Source of the DNA: Clostridiales bacterium
Lineage (GTDB): Bacteria > Bacillota > Clostridia > Christensenellales > CAG-138
Length of the DNA stretch: 64,000 bases
NCBI GenBank assembly: GCA_004554165.1
Contig: SFNQ01000001.1
Location: 1-64,000, forward strand
Direction: 5' to 3'
Shown here: piece by piece, positions 44,092 through 52,284 of the stretch
Layout: each line of letters begins with the position of its first letter
How positions within the stretch are numbered: the stretch's first letter is position 1
The notes under the pieces: model-generated
What the model saw: only the letters and a program-made list of their open reading frames with translations
Told to the model about the DNA's origin: nothing
Databases searched by the model: none
Translations under genes and position numbers: made by a program

Positions 44092-45492
44092 TCAGGAGGC
44101 CTTGCCGATCATCCGGTAGGCATCCTCATAGTACGTAATCATGGAGGAGTCGGCCTCCCAGTCCTCCTGCTGCTGCTCCCAGACGGTGTTCTGGGCCTGC
44201 TCGAGGGCAAGCGTGTGCATGGCCTCGGATACGCTGGCGTAGGGGACGTCGCCGGCGGGCTCCTCGCTCATGAGGTATACAATGTAGTACGAACCCTCGA
44301 TCTCCACGATGTTGGAATACTGTCCGACGGACAGGCCTGCGGCCGCCTTGTGGAGATTCTCATCCCACGCGCCGTCGTCCTGGCCGGGCATCATAAGCCG
44401 GCCGCGCTCCGCAAAGACCGGATAGTCGGTATAGGTCGTGTCCTCGTTGTAAGCGGTAAAGACCGCGTCAAAGCTCTCGCCCGCCTGGAGCTTGCCGTAG
44501 GCCTCGTTGATCTTGGCTCTGGCGGAGGCGGTATACTCCTCGAACATGCGGTCCGCCTCGGCCTTCTTTTCCGCGTACTGCTCCTTGATCTGCTGCGTGC
44601 GCGCCGTATCGGTGGAGGGGGCAAGGGAAAGGTTGCCGTATTCGGCTTCCAGCTCGGCCATCTCGCTCAGCAGCGCGCCGTAGGATTCGTCCAGCGCGCC
44701 TTCGGGCATGACGGACAGTACCTTGACGCGGACGTAGCCCTCGGGCGCCAGCAGCATGGGCTCTCCGCCCATCATCTCATAGCTTTCCTGCCTGGAGAGG
44801 TATTGGGTCGGGTCCTCCAGCATGGTCTTCTGAGACTCGTACAGCGTGTCGTAATAGGCCTTCACCTCGTCCTCGGAAACGGTGGCGGTGGACTTGATCG
44901 CTTCCTCAAGATTTGTGATGATCATGGTCTTGCGCATCTGCTCCTCCAGCATGGCGCAGTAATTGTCAAAGCTCTCAAAGCCTGCGGCAATGACCTCCTC
45001 GTTGAGCTTTTCGAGGGCGGCGCTGCGGATATCCTCGTCCGTTCCCTCCACCTCCGCATCCTCGGAATAGTAGGAAATGATGTCCTCAACCTGCATGCTG
45101 AGCTCTTCGGCCAGCTTTGCCTCCTGCTCGGCGGAGAGCACATCGTAGCCCAGCTTGCCCGCCCAGTAGAGGAGCCTTGGCCCCTCGATGAGGCCTGCAA
45201 CCGCTTCGTTCTGGAGGGACTCAATGTCCGCATCCGCAGTCGGCTCGGGCATGCCGTAATAATAAGAATACATGGAAACCAGATAGTCGTACTGGTCCTG
45301 CACATCGCCGGCGGTAATGACCGTTTCGCCAATTTTGACTGCCGGGGCCTCGCGGTTGATGGCGGAGGCCGTCGCGCTGCCGGTAGAGGCGCCCTCGCCC
45401 GAAGCAGGCGTCTTCGCGGAGCAGGCTGCAAGCGAAAGCAGCATTATGCCCGAAAGAAGCAGGGCAAAAGCTTTTTTTATGGTAAGCTTCAT
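44092..45492 (-). CDS. PrsA/SurA-like foldase lipoprotein
   Basis: A 466-aa exported lipoprotein. Residues 1-23 are a signal peptide and the lipobox LAAC gives lipidated Cys24. A SurA-like N-terminal chaperone region (about 45-250) contains VNDT-type VKIGETVITAGDVQDQYDY. A rotamase-like region (about 270-430) has AGESFDAVFTAYNED and a region FAERGRLMMPG...VGQYSNIVEIEGSYYIVYL, as in parvulin PpiC domains. It folds secreted proteins outside the membrane. AAGGAG precedes the start at 45492. It lies directly downstream of mfd, but has its own promoter in the mfd end. Confidence 0.88.
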   Translation of the reverse strand: MKLTIKKAFALLLSGIMLLSLAACSAKTPASGEGASTGSATASAINREAPAVKIGETVITAGDVQDQYDYLVSMYSYYYGMPEPTADADIESLQNEAVAGLIEGPRLLYWAGKLGYDVLSAEQEAKLAEELSMQVEDIISYYSEDAEVEGTDEDIRSAALEKLNEEVIAAGFESFDNYCAMLEEQMRKTMIITNLEEAIKSTATVSEDEVKAYYDTLYESQKTMLEDPTQYLSRQESYEMMGGEPMLLAPEGYVRVKVLSVMPEGALDESYGALLSEMAELEAEYGNLSLAPSTDTARTQQIKEQYAEKKAEADRMFEEYTASARAKINEAYGKLQAGESFDAVFTAYNEDTTYTDYPVFAERGRLMMPGQDDGAWDENLHKAAAGLSVGQYSNIVEIEGSYYIVYLMSEEPAGDVPYASVSEAMHTLALEQAQNTVWEQQQEDWEADSSMITYYEDAYRMIGKAS

Positions 45493-45531
45493 AACTCGTT
45501 CTCCTTCAATATCATCAGAGTAGTCATCTGC

Positions 45532-45560
45532 ATTATAAACGCTCCGCAGGATCAACACAA
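45532..45560 (-). promoter_or_regulatory. promoter of the PrsA-like gene inside the end of mfd
   Basis: On the minus strand TTGTGT (45560-45555), 17 bp, and a perfect TATAAT (45537-45532) that overlaps the mfd stop codon. It is positioned 40 bp before the ATG at 45492. Confidence 0.75.
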
Positions 45561-48500
45561 TGCAAGATTGTGTAAATAAATTGTGGCAAATTATCGGCAA
45601 GCGCGGCGGCGGATGCATCCTTTTGCCGAATGCGGATCGCGGGCGGGTTGGTCGCCAGCAGCTGCGCGCCGCGAAAATCTGCTACCGCCAGGATGAGCCT
45701 GCCTCCGTCCAGCGGCGCGTCCGGAAGGAAGGAGAGCAGCGCCTCGCCCTCGCGTACGCTGATCTGCGTGAGGCCCGCGCGGGCGGCATAGGCCTTGATG
45801 AGCGCCAGCGTAAACAGGTTTTCCACCGCCTGCGGCAGCTCGCCGTAGCGGTCCTCCAGCTCCTCCCGCAGCAGAAGCTGCGCCTCCGCGCCGTCCACGT
45901 CCGCAATCCGGCGGTAGGCGGACAGGCGCTGCACCTCGTTTGGAATGTAATCCCGGGGGATGTGAGCGTCAATGGGGATGTCAAGCGTGACGTCCGCCGC
46001 AGGCGGCAGGGCTTCGCCCCGCGCCTCTCGCACCGCGGACTGGACAATTTTGAGATAGTACTCATAGCCCACGTCCGCAATATGCCCGTGCTGCTCCGCG
46101 CCGAGCAGGCTCCCGGCGCCGCGGATTTCCAGGTCGCGCATGGCCAGCTGAAAGCCCGCGCCAAACTGCGTAAACTCGCGGATGGCCAGCAGGCGCTTGT
46201 GCGCCTTTTCGTTCATGACCCGGCCGCGCTGCACGGTAAGGTAGGCGTAGCCAAGGCGCGTACTCCGTCCCACGCGGCCCCGGAGCTGATAGAGCTGCGC
46301 AAGGCCCATGCGGTCCGCATCGATGACGATGAGCGTATTGGCGTTTGGAATGTCCAGCCCGCTTTCAATAATGGTCGAGCAGAGGAGCACATCCGCCTTA
46401 TGCTCCATAAAATCCAGCATCGTGCGCTCCAGCTGCCCCTCCGGCATCTGGCCGTGGGCGGTAAGGATGGAGGCCTCCGGCAGAAGCTCCGAGAGCCTTC
46501 GCGCAAAACCATCCATGCTCTGCACACGGTTGTAGACGATGTAAACCTGCCCGCCGCGGGAAAGCTCGCGCGTGACGGCGTCCACAATCAGCCCGTCCGT
46601 ATACTCCAGCACAAAGGTCTGCACCGGGTAGCGGGCCTCGGGCGGGGTTTCGATTACGCTGATATCGCGAATGCCGCTCATGGACAGGTTCAGCGTGCGG
46701 GGGATGGGCGTGGCGGTCAGCGTCAGAACGTCGATCTGCTGGCGCAGCGCCTTGAGCTGCTCCTTGTGGTTCACGCCGAAGCGATGCTCCTCGTCGATGA
46801 TGAGCAGACCCAGGTCGCGGAATCTGACGTCCTTTGCAAGCAGCGCGTGGGTGCCGACGACAACGTCGATCTCGCCCTTTTGGAGCTTCTGCTTGATGGC
46901 CCTGCGCTGCTCCGCCGTCTGAAAGCGCGACAGACAGGCCGTGCGCACGGGAAAATCCGAAAAGCGCGCGGTGAGCGTGTTGTAATGCTGCTGGGCGAGG
47001 ATGGTGGTCGGCACCAGGAAGGCCACCTGCTTGGAGTCCTGCACGGCCTTGAAAGCGGCGCGGAGCGCAACCTCGGTTTTGCCGTAGCCCACGTCGCCGC
47101 AGAGCAGACGGTCCATGGGCCGGGGCCGCTCCATGTCGGCCTTGATCTCCAGGATGCTCTGGAGCTGGTCGGGGGTTTCCGTATAGGGAAAGCGCTCCTC
47201 CAGCTGCACCTGCCAGGGGCTGTCCTTTGAGAAGGCGAAGCCGGAAATGGCCGAGCGCGCCGCGTACAGCGCGGCAAGGTCTACGGCCAGCTTCTTTGCG
47301 GATTCCTTTGCGCGGTTGACCCGGCCCTGCCACTCGCTGCCGCCCAGCTTTGACAGGTGCGGTACGGAATCCTCGTCTCCGCCGCCGATGTATTTCTGTA
47401 CCCGGTCCATCTGGTCGGTGGGGATGTACAGCCGGTCGCCGCCGCGGTATTCGAGAAGCAGGTAGTCCCGGGTGTTGCCGTCCACGGTGAGCGATTCCAC
47501 GCCCACAAAACGGCCGATGCCATGGGCCTCGTGGACCACATAGTCTCCTACGGCCAGCTCCGAGAAGGAGAGCGCGTTGCGCTTTTTCGCAGCCCGCTTT
47601 GCCGGGGAGCGGCGGCCGAAAAGCTCCGCGCTGCCCAGCACGGTCAGATGCAGCTCCGGATAGGCGAAGCCGCTCAGAAGCGTTTCTTCGACGATCAGCG
47701 CCTCGCCACGCACGGGCGGCCGGCTCAGACTCCGGGAAAAGGCGGTTTCAACGCCGCCCGCGGCAAGCTGCTCCCTGAGCGGCCCCGCATGCTCCCCGGC
47801 AAAGAGGACGACCGCCTCGCCCGTGCGCTTCCAGAGGCCGATGTCACGCACCAGCTCCTCCGTATCGCCCATGTACTGCGGCGCGGTGCGCGCAAGAAAC
47901 TGCACGATTACCCTGGGCGCAAAGAGCGGATGGTTGCGCGAAAGCGTATGGCAGGCTGCGGTGCGCGGCGTGGAGAGCAGCCCCAGCGCCGTCTGCGCGC
48001 CAAGCTGGAGATTTCCCTGGGCGGGGTCGCCCTCGCCGCGCTCCAGCATGGCGGAAACGGACTCGGAAAAGGTCAGCTCCGCTGTGCGGGCGGCCTCCTC
48101 CAGACGGCCCGGCTCGTCCAGCAGCAGAAGCGCGCCCTCGGGCAGATAGTCCAGCAGCGTATCCAGCCGGTCAAACAGCAGCGGCAGCAGCGCGTCCGCT
48201 CCGGCGCAGGGCGTCTTTTCGAGAAAGGCCTCCCGCTGCGCGTCAAAGCCGGCCCTGTCCTCCATCTGCCGCAGGGCGCGCGCCATGGCTTCCGGCGGCT
48301 GCGGCGTTTCAAACGCGGGCGGCAGCAGCGCCTCCGTGCGCTGCTCCACGCTGCGCTGCGTAACGGGGTCGAAATCGCGCATCTGGTCAATGGTATCCCC
48401 CCAGAACTCGATGCGCAGCGGGTAGCGCGCCTGCGGGGGGTACACGTCCAGAATGTCGCCGCGCGCCGCCACCTGTCCGCGGCCCTCAACCAGATCCACA

Positions 48501-48982
48501 CGCTCATAGCCCGCCGCGCACAGGCGGGATACCAGCGCGCGGGGGCCGGCCTCCCCGCCGGATTTCAGAGAGAGGCACTGGGCCAGAAAGGCCTCCTTTG
48601 GCGCAAGCCGCTGCATCAGCGCGGCCATGGAGCAGACCACGAGCCGGTTTTCTGCAAACAGAAGCTGCGAGAGCGCCTGTACGCGCTGCGCGCTGCGCTC
48701 GGACGAAACGTTCAGCACATGGACAAGCGGGGTTTCCCGCGGCAGAAACAGCGCCGCATCCGGCAGCATACAGCGGGCGCTTTCATACATCCGTACGGCG
48801 CCCGTATCCGTGGGGCATACGAGCAGCACGGTGTGGGACAGCGACAGCGCGGCGGCAATATGCGCCTTGTGCGCCTCCTGCAGGCCGAAGGCTGCGACGG
48901 GGCCGGCGCTCCCCGCCAGCGCGTCCGCCATGCGGGAGAACTCCGGCGCGCCGGAGAGCAGCTCGAGAATGGGGTTTGGCAT
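45533..48982 (-). CDS. mfd: transcription-repair coupling factor Mfd
   Basis: A 1149-aa SF2 translocase of normal length. An N-terminal UvrB-homology region binds UvrA (about 1-330). The RNA polymerase-interacting domain starts at VGDYVVHEAHGIGRFVG (about 480). The RecG-like helicase core has Walker A GDVGYGKTEVALRA (about 630) and the DEEH box in IIDEEHRFG (about 730), and the C-terminal TRCF domain follows. Mfd removes stalled RNA polymerase and recruits UvrAB. AAAGGAG precedes the ATG. pth lies upstream, the usual Firmicutes order pth-mfd-prsA-like. Confidence 0.97.
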   Translation of the reverse strand: MPNPILELLSGAPEFSRMADALAGSAGPVAAFGLQEAHKAHIAAALSLSHTVLLVCPTDTGAVRMYESARCMLPDAALFLPRETPLVHVLNVSSERSAQRVQALSQLLFAENRLVVCSMAALMQRLAPKEAFLAQCLSLKSGGEAGPRALVSRLCAAGYERVDLVEGRGQVAARGDILDVYPPQARYPLRIEFWGDTIDQMRDFDPVTQRSVEQRTEALLPPAFETPQPPEAMARALRQMEDRAGFDAQREAFLEKTPCAGADALLPLLFDRLDTLLDYLPEGALLLLDEPGRLEEAARTAELTFSESVSAMLERGEGDPAQGNLQLGAQTALGLLSTPRTAACHTLSRNHPLFAPRVIVQFLARTAPQYMGDTEELVRDIGLWKRTGEAVVLFAGEHAGPLREQLAAGGVETAFSRSLSRPPVRGEALIVEETLLSGFAYPELHLTVLGSAELFGRRSPAKRAAKKRNALSFSELAVGDYVVHEAHGIGRFVGVESLTVDGNTRDYLLLEYRGGDRLYIPTDQMDRVQKYIGGGDEDSVPHLSKLGGSEWQGRVNRAKESAKKLAVDLAALYAARSAISGFAFSKDSPWQVQLEERFPYTETPDQLQSILEIKADMERPRPMDRLLCGDVGYGKTEVALRAAFKAVQDSKQVAFLVPTTILAQQHYNTLTARFSDFPVRTACLSRFQTAEQRRAIKQKLQKGEIDVVVGTHALLAKDVRFRDLGLLIIDEEHRFGVNHKEQLKALRQQIDVLTLTATPIPRTLNLSMSGIRDISVIETPPEARYPVQTFVLEYTDGLIVDAVTRELSRGGQVYIVYNRVQSMDGFARRLSELLPEASILTAHGQMPEGQLERTMLDFMEHKADVLLCSTIIESGLDIPNANTLIVIDADRMGLAQLYQLRGRVGRSTRLGYAYLTVQRGRVMNEKAHKRLLAIREFTQFGAGFQLAMRDLEIRGAGSLLGAEQHGHIADVGYEYYLKIVQSAVREARGEALPPAADVTLDIPIDAHIPRDYIPNEVQRLSAYRRIADVDGAEAQLLLREELEDRYGELPQAVENLFTLALIKAYAARAGLTQISVREGEALLSFLPDAPLDGGRLILAVADFRGAQLLATNPPAIRIRQKDASAAALADNLPQFIYTILHCVDPAERL

Positions 48983-49208
48983 GGGTGGCTCCTTTGGAGA
49001 GGAAGTTTTCGCTCCTTTCCACGAAAAAGGAGCAAAGGCGCGTTGCCTGTGACGGGAATTGCGGCGGAGCGGGCATACGTCACATGCAGCAGAATGCTTT
49101 TCCTTCGCGTACCGCTGTTTTCCCGAAGGGAAGGGAGCAAAGGGGCTTTGCGTAGAGGCCTGCCCGCTGTTTGTGGCAAAAGGGCATCTTTTTGCAAGGA
49201 AAAGGAGG

Positions 49209-49784
49209 TCAGCGGCCCTCGTGCTTTTTGTTGAACTGCATCTGCGCCTTTGCGATATCCCCGGCGAGAATCAGTTCGGCAGCCTCGGCGGCCCGCGCAA
49301 AGGCGTCCGTGAGCAGCCGAAACTCCTCCTGCCCGGGCTTGCCGAGCACATAATCCCGAAGCGCCGCGTCGCCGTGGCCGCCTACGCCAATGCGCACACG
49401 CGGAACGTTTTCGCTGCCCACGCAGGCGATGACGGAGCGCATGCCGTTGTGCGTGCCCGCGCTGCCGTTTGCGCGGATGCGCAGAGACCCCACGGGCAGG
49501 TCGATATCGTCATACAGCACGATGAGCTGCTCCGGCGGGAGTTTGTAAAAATGCAGAATCTGCTGCACACAGTCGCCGGAAAGATTCATATAGGTCTGGG
49601 GTTTGACCAGCAGCACCCGCCCGCCGCGGAAGATCCCCTCGCCGTACAGCCCGCGCATGCCGCGCTTTGTCAGGCGGATGTGCAGGCGCTCCGCCAGCGC
49701 GTCCAGCGCAAGAAAGCCCGCGTTGTGGCGGGACTTGCGATAGGCAAGGCCCGGATTTCCGAGCCCGGCGACAACATGCATCAT
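49209..49784 (-). CDS. pth: peptidyl-tRNA hydrolase
   Basis: A 191-aa Pth: VAGLGNPG at the start (Asn for substrate positioning), YRKSRHNAGF with the catalytic His, LLVKPQTYMNLSG, LYDDIDLPVGSLRIR and GSAGTHNGMRSV. It frees peptides from tRNAs dropped by the ribosome. The start at 49784 has GGGAGG six bases upstream; an adjacent in-frame ATG at 49781 is equivalent. It is followed by mfd after 226 bp in which no gene is seen. Confidence 0.96.
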   Translation of the reverse strand: MMHVVAGLGNPGLAYRKSRHNAGFLALDALAERLHIRLTKRGMRGLYGEGIFRGGRVLLVKPQTYMNLSGDCVQQILHFYKLPPEQLIVLYDDIDLPVGSLRIRANGSAGTHNGMRSVIACVGSENVPRVRIGVGGHGDAALRDYVLGKPGQEEFRLLTDAFARAAEAAELILAGDIAKAQMQFNKKHEGR

Positions 49785-49898
49785 AAACGACCTCCCGGGA
49801 GCATGCCGCGCTTTCGGACAGGCAAAAACGCCCGCCCATGCGGAGAATCCTCCCATGCGCAGCAGGAATACCCACAGTTTACCACCGGCGGGCCGCGC

Positions 49899-49927
49899 TT
49901 GACAACCGAAATTCCCAATGGTACGCT
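49899..49927 (+). promoter_or_regulatory. promoter of the glycosyltransferase gene
   Basis: A perfect TTGACA (49899-49904), a 17-bp spacer and TACGCT (49922-49927), about 66 bp before the ATG and divergent from pth. Confidence 0.65.
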
Positions 49928-49993
49928 AATTTGACAGAAATTCTGTGTTTTGCCCGAAAACCGGGCTGTTGGAAAGAGGGGAGGACTCCCGCC

Positions 49994-51238
49994 ATGGAAC
50001 GCATTCTCATATTGCTGGGAAGCTATGGCGTCATTCCGGACGCAATCGCCGTCTGTGCGGACCGCGTGGCTGCGGCCCTGTTTGAGGAGGCGGGCATTTC
50101 TTCCGATCTGTTGTATTTTCGCGGCGGCGCAGTGCTGTCCCGGGAATCGGCCTGCCCCGGCGTCCGCGTAATGCGCACGGTTGTGAACGCGCAGGAGCGC
50201 GGGCAGAGCGGAGCGGGCTTTTTGAAAAAGCTGGCGGGGCTTTTCCTGCTGCCGTGGTTCCCGCTGCGCAGCCCTGACCGCATCCGGGCATACCGGCATT
50301 TTCGCAGCGCGGTAAAGCGCGCGCTTTCCGCAAAGCGCTACGGGGCGGTGGTCTGCGCCTTCCATCCGTATGAGACGGCCATGCTGCTGCCCATGCTGAG
50401 GCGCCGCGCGCCCGGTGTGCGCCGTATTCTCTGGTGCCTCGACCCGACGAGCTATGAGGGCATGGAGCAGCGCGGGCCGGGCTTCATGCACGGTCTGTAT
50501 CGCAGACTGTACCTGAGACGGGAGAAGCAGTACTTTGCCGCGGCGGACGACGTGCTGCTGATGGAGTGCAGCCGCAGCCACTATGCGCGGCCGCGCTACG
50601 ATCGCTTTCGGAGCAGGATGCGCTTTTCCGACCTGCCGCTGCTCACGCCCTGCGCGGAGACGGAGGGGGCGGAGACTGGCGCGCGCGGGCCCGTCCGCCT
50701 GCTCTACGCGGGCAGGTTTTACGGCGGGAACCGCAACCCCCGCCACCTGTGCCGGACGCTGGCCTGCCTTGCGAAAGCGCGGCCCTTTGCCGCCGACTTT
50801 TACACCGACGGCAGCGAGGATGCGGGCCTTGCCGCCTGCGCGGCGGAGACCGGCGGCATGGTCCGGGCCCATGGGCTCCGGCCGCACGCGCAGATCGTCC
50901 GCAGGATGGCCGCGGCGGATGTGCTCGTGAACTTTGGCAACCGCGGGCAGGAGATCGTTCCCTCCAAGCTCTTTGAGCTGATGGGCGCGGGGAAGAAGAT
51001 CCTCCACTGCTGCGCGGAGGAGAACGATGCCTGCCTGCCCTACCTTGCCCGCTATCCTGCGGCCTTCGTGCTGCTGGAGAGCGAAGCGCCGGAAACGGCC
51101 GCGGAGCGGCTCTCCGCCTTTTTCGACGCGCCTGTGAAGGTGGATTTACAGGGGCTTTTGCAGGAATTTGAAAAGAATACGCCCGAATATACCGCAGGCC
51201 TGATCGCATCCTGCTGCGGCGCAGGCCGGCGCGCTTGA
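49994..51238 (+). CDS. glycosyltransferase family 4-like protein
   Basis: A 414-aa soluble GT-B protein. The N-terminal Rossmann domain has GSYGVIPDAIAVCADRVA. The C-terminal domain (about 230-400) has VRLLYAGRFYGGNRNPRHL at its start and NRGQEIVPSKLFELMGAGKKI, the donor-nucleotide-binding segment with the E-x(7)-E pattern nearby. The sugar donor and acceptor are unknown. It probably acts in surface polysaccharide or glycolipid synthesis. GGGGAGG precedes the ATG. The methyltransferase gene follows after 51 bp. Confidence 0.78.
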   Translation: MERILILLGSYGVIPDAIAVCADRVAAALFEEAGISSDLLYFRGGAVLSRESACPGVRVMRTVVNAQERGQSGAGFLKKLAGLFLLPWFPLRSPDRIRAYRHFRSAVKRALSAKRYGAVVCAFHPYETAMLLPMLRRRAPGVRRILWCLDPTSYEGMEQRGPGFMHGLYRRLYLRREKQYFAAADDVLLMECSRSHYARPRYDRFRSRMRFSDLPLLTPCAETEGAETGARGPVRLLYAGRFYGGNRNPRHLCRTLACLAKARPFAADFYTDGSEDAGLAACAAETGGMVRAHGLRPHAQIVRRMAAADVLVNFGNRGQEIVPSKLFELMGAGKKILHCCAEENDACLPYLARYPAAFVLLESEAPETAAERLSAFFDAPVKVDLQGLLQEFEKNTPEYTAGLIASCCGAGRRA

Positions 51239-51264
51239 CAGGCAAAAGCGGCGGATGTTAGAAT
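51235..51264 (+). promoter_or_regulatory. possible promoter of the methyltransferase gene
   Basis: A perfect TTGACA (51235-51240, spanning the glycosyltransferase stop), an 18-bp spacer and TAGAAT (51259-51264). The methyltransferase may therefore be transcribed independently as well as by readthrough. Confidence 0.6.
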
Positions 51265-51289
51265 TGTAAAAACTGGGGGAATATCAGCG

Positions 51290-51928
51290 ATGGCGGAGGA
51301 GTTGCGCGTTCAGGTTGCCAGGGAGCACTACGACTTTCGCAGCTACGCCGCAAAGCCGCGCTTCTGCTCCTACTGGCATCAGGTGGACGAGGTGCTCGCT
51401 TTCCGGCCGGAGACCCTGCTGCTCATCGGCGGCGGAGACGGGCTTGTGGCCGGGATTCTGCGGCAGGCCTGCCCGGCGCTCTCCATCACGACCTTTGACT
51501 TTGACGCGGCGCTTTCGCCGGACATCATCGGCGATATCCGCAGCATTGGGGAGACCGTCAGACAGCAGTACGACTGCATCCTATGCTGTCAGGTGCTCGA
51601 GCATGTGGAGTTTCGGTTTTTTGGGCCGATTCTTGCGCAGCTTGCGGTCATCGCGCCGCATGTGGTGCTGAGCATCCCCTGCCAGTGCCGGACCTTTGGC
51701 TTTTCGCTGGACCTGCCAAAGCTCCATATCGGAAAAAAATGGTATCCCGAGAAGCGGCGCATGGAGTTCGCCTTTGACGGGCAGCATTACTGGGAGGCCG
51801 GAACGAAGGGCCACAGCAAGCGCGCGGTGGAGACGCTCCTGCGGGAGCGGTTTGTGATCAAAAACAGCTATCATGTGCCGGAAAAGCCATGGCACCTGTT
51901 CTATATTCTGGAGCGCAGGGACGGCTGA
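51290..51928 (+). CDS. class I SAM-dependent methyltransferase
   Basis: A 212-aa methyltransferase of the Methyltransf_11/23 type. Motif I is LLLIGGGDGLVAGIL (about 42-56), an acidic residue lies after strand 2 (ITTFDFDAAL), and DCILCCQVLEHVEF is the post-II/IV region. The acceptor is unknown. By position it may modify a glycan or lipid made with the adjacent glycosyltransferase. GGGGG precedes the ATG at 51290. Confidence 0.75.
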   Translation: MAEELRVQVAREHYDFRSYAAKPRFCSYWHQVDEVLAFRPETLLLIGGGDGLVAGILRQACPALSITTFDFDAALSPDIIGDIRSIGETVRQQYDCILCCQVLEHVEFRFFGPILAQLAVIAPHVVLSIPCQCRTFGFSLDLPKLHIGKKWYPEKRRMEFAFDGQHYWEAGTKGHSKRAVETLLRERFVIKNSYHVPEKPWHLFYILERRDG

Positions 51929-51954
51929 GGGCATACGACAATTCCATAGTACGG

Positions 51955-52212
51955 CGATGACGGAAAGAGTAAGCGGAGGGACGCCCGCAAAGAGAGCGCG
52001 CCAGACGGTGCAAGGCGCGAGGGGCGGCGCCGCCGAACATGGCTCCCGAGCTCTGCCTGGGTGAACGGCTGCCTTTGCCTTGAGCCCGCACGGATCGCGC
52101 CCGATAGCGCGCGGACTTGTGCCCCCGGAACAGCCGGGGAAGCAGGGTGGTTTCATACGGCATGCAGGCTTTTTCACGCATACTGTCCCTTGCGGACGGC
52201 ATGCGTTTTTTT
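51955..52212 (+). promoter_or_regulatory. T-box leader of metG with an unusual antiterminator bulge
   Basis: Stem I contains GGTGCAAGGC, and the specifier GAACATGGC presents ATG (52039-52041), the methionine codon. The T-box reads AGGGTGGTTTCATACGG (52144-52160) instead of AGGGTGGTACCGCG. Pairing AGGG (52144-52147) with CCCT (52187-52190) and ACGGCATGC (52157-52165) with GCATACTGT (52178-52186) leaves a nine-base bulge TGGTTTCAT rather than the canonical seven. The competing terminator ACGCATACTGTCC/GGACGGCATGCGT ends in seven T (52206-52212). Confidence 0.88.
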
Positions 52213-52284
52213 GTTTCCGCAAGCGCCTTCGGAGGCGGGAAACGACCACAACAAAGGGAATCCGCAAAAGAGCGGGAGGGGACG

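Noticed and set aside
47357..49234. 625-aa plus-strand frame opposite mfd
   Set aside because: Shadow frame with Arg/Gln/His-rich composition; Mfd motifs are on the minus strand.
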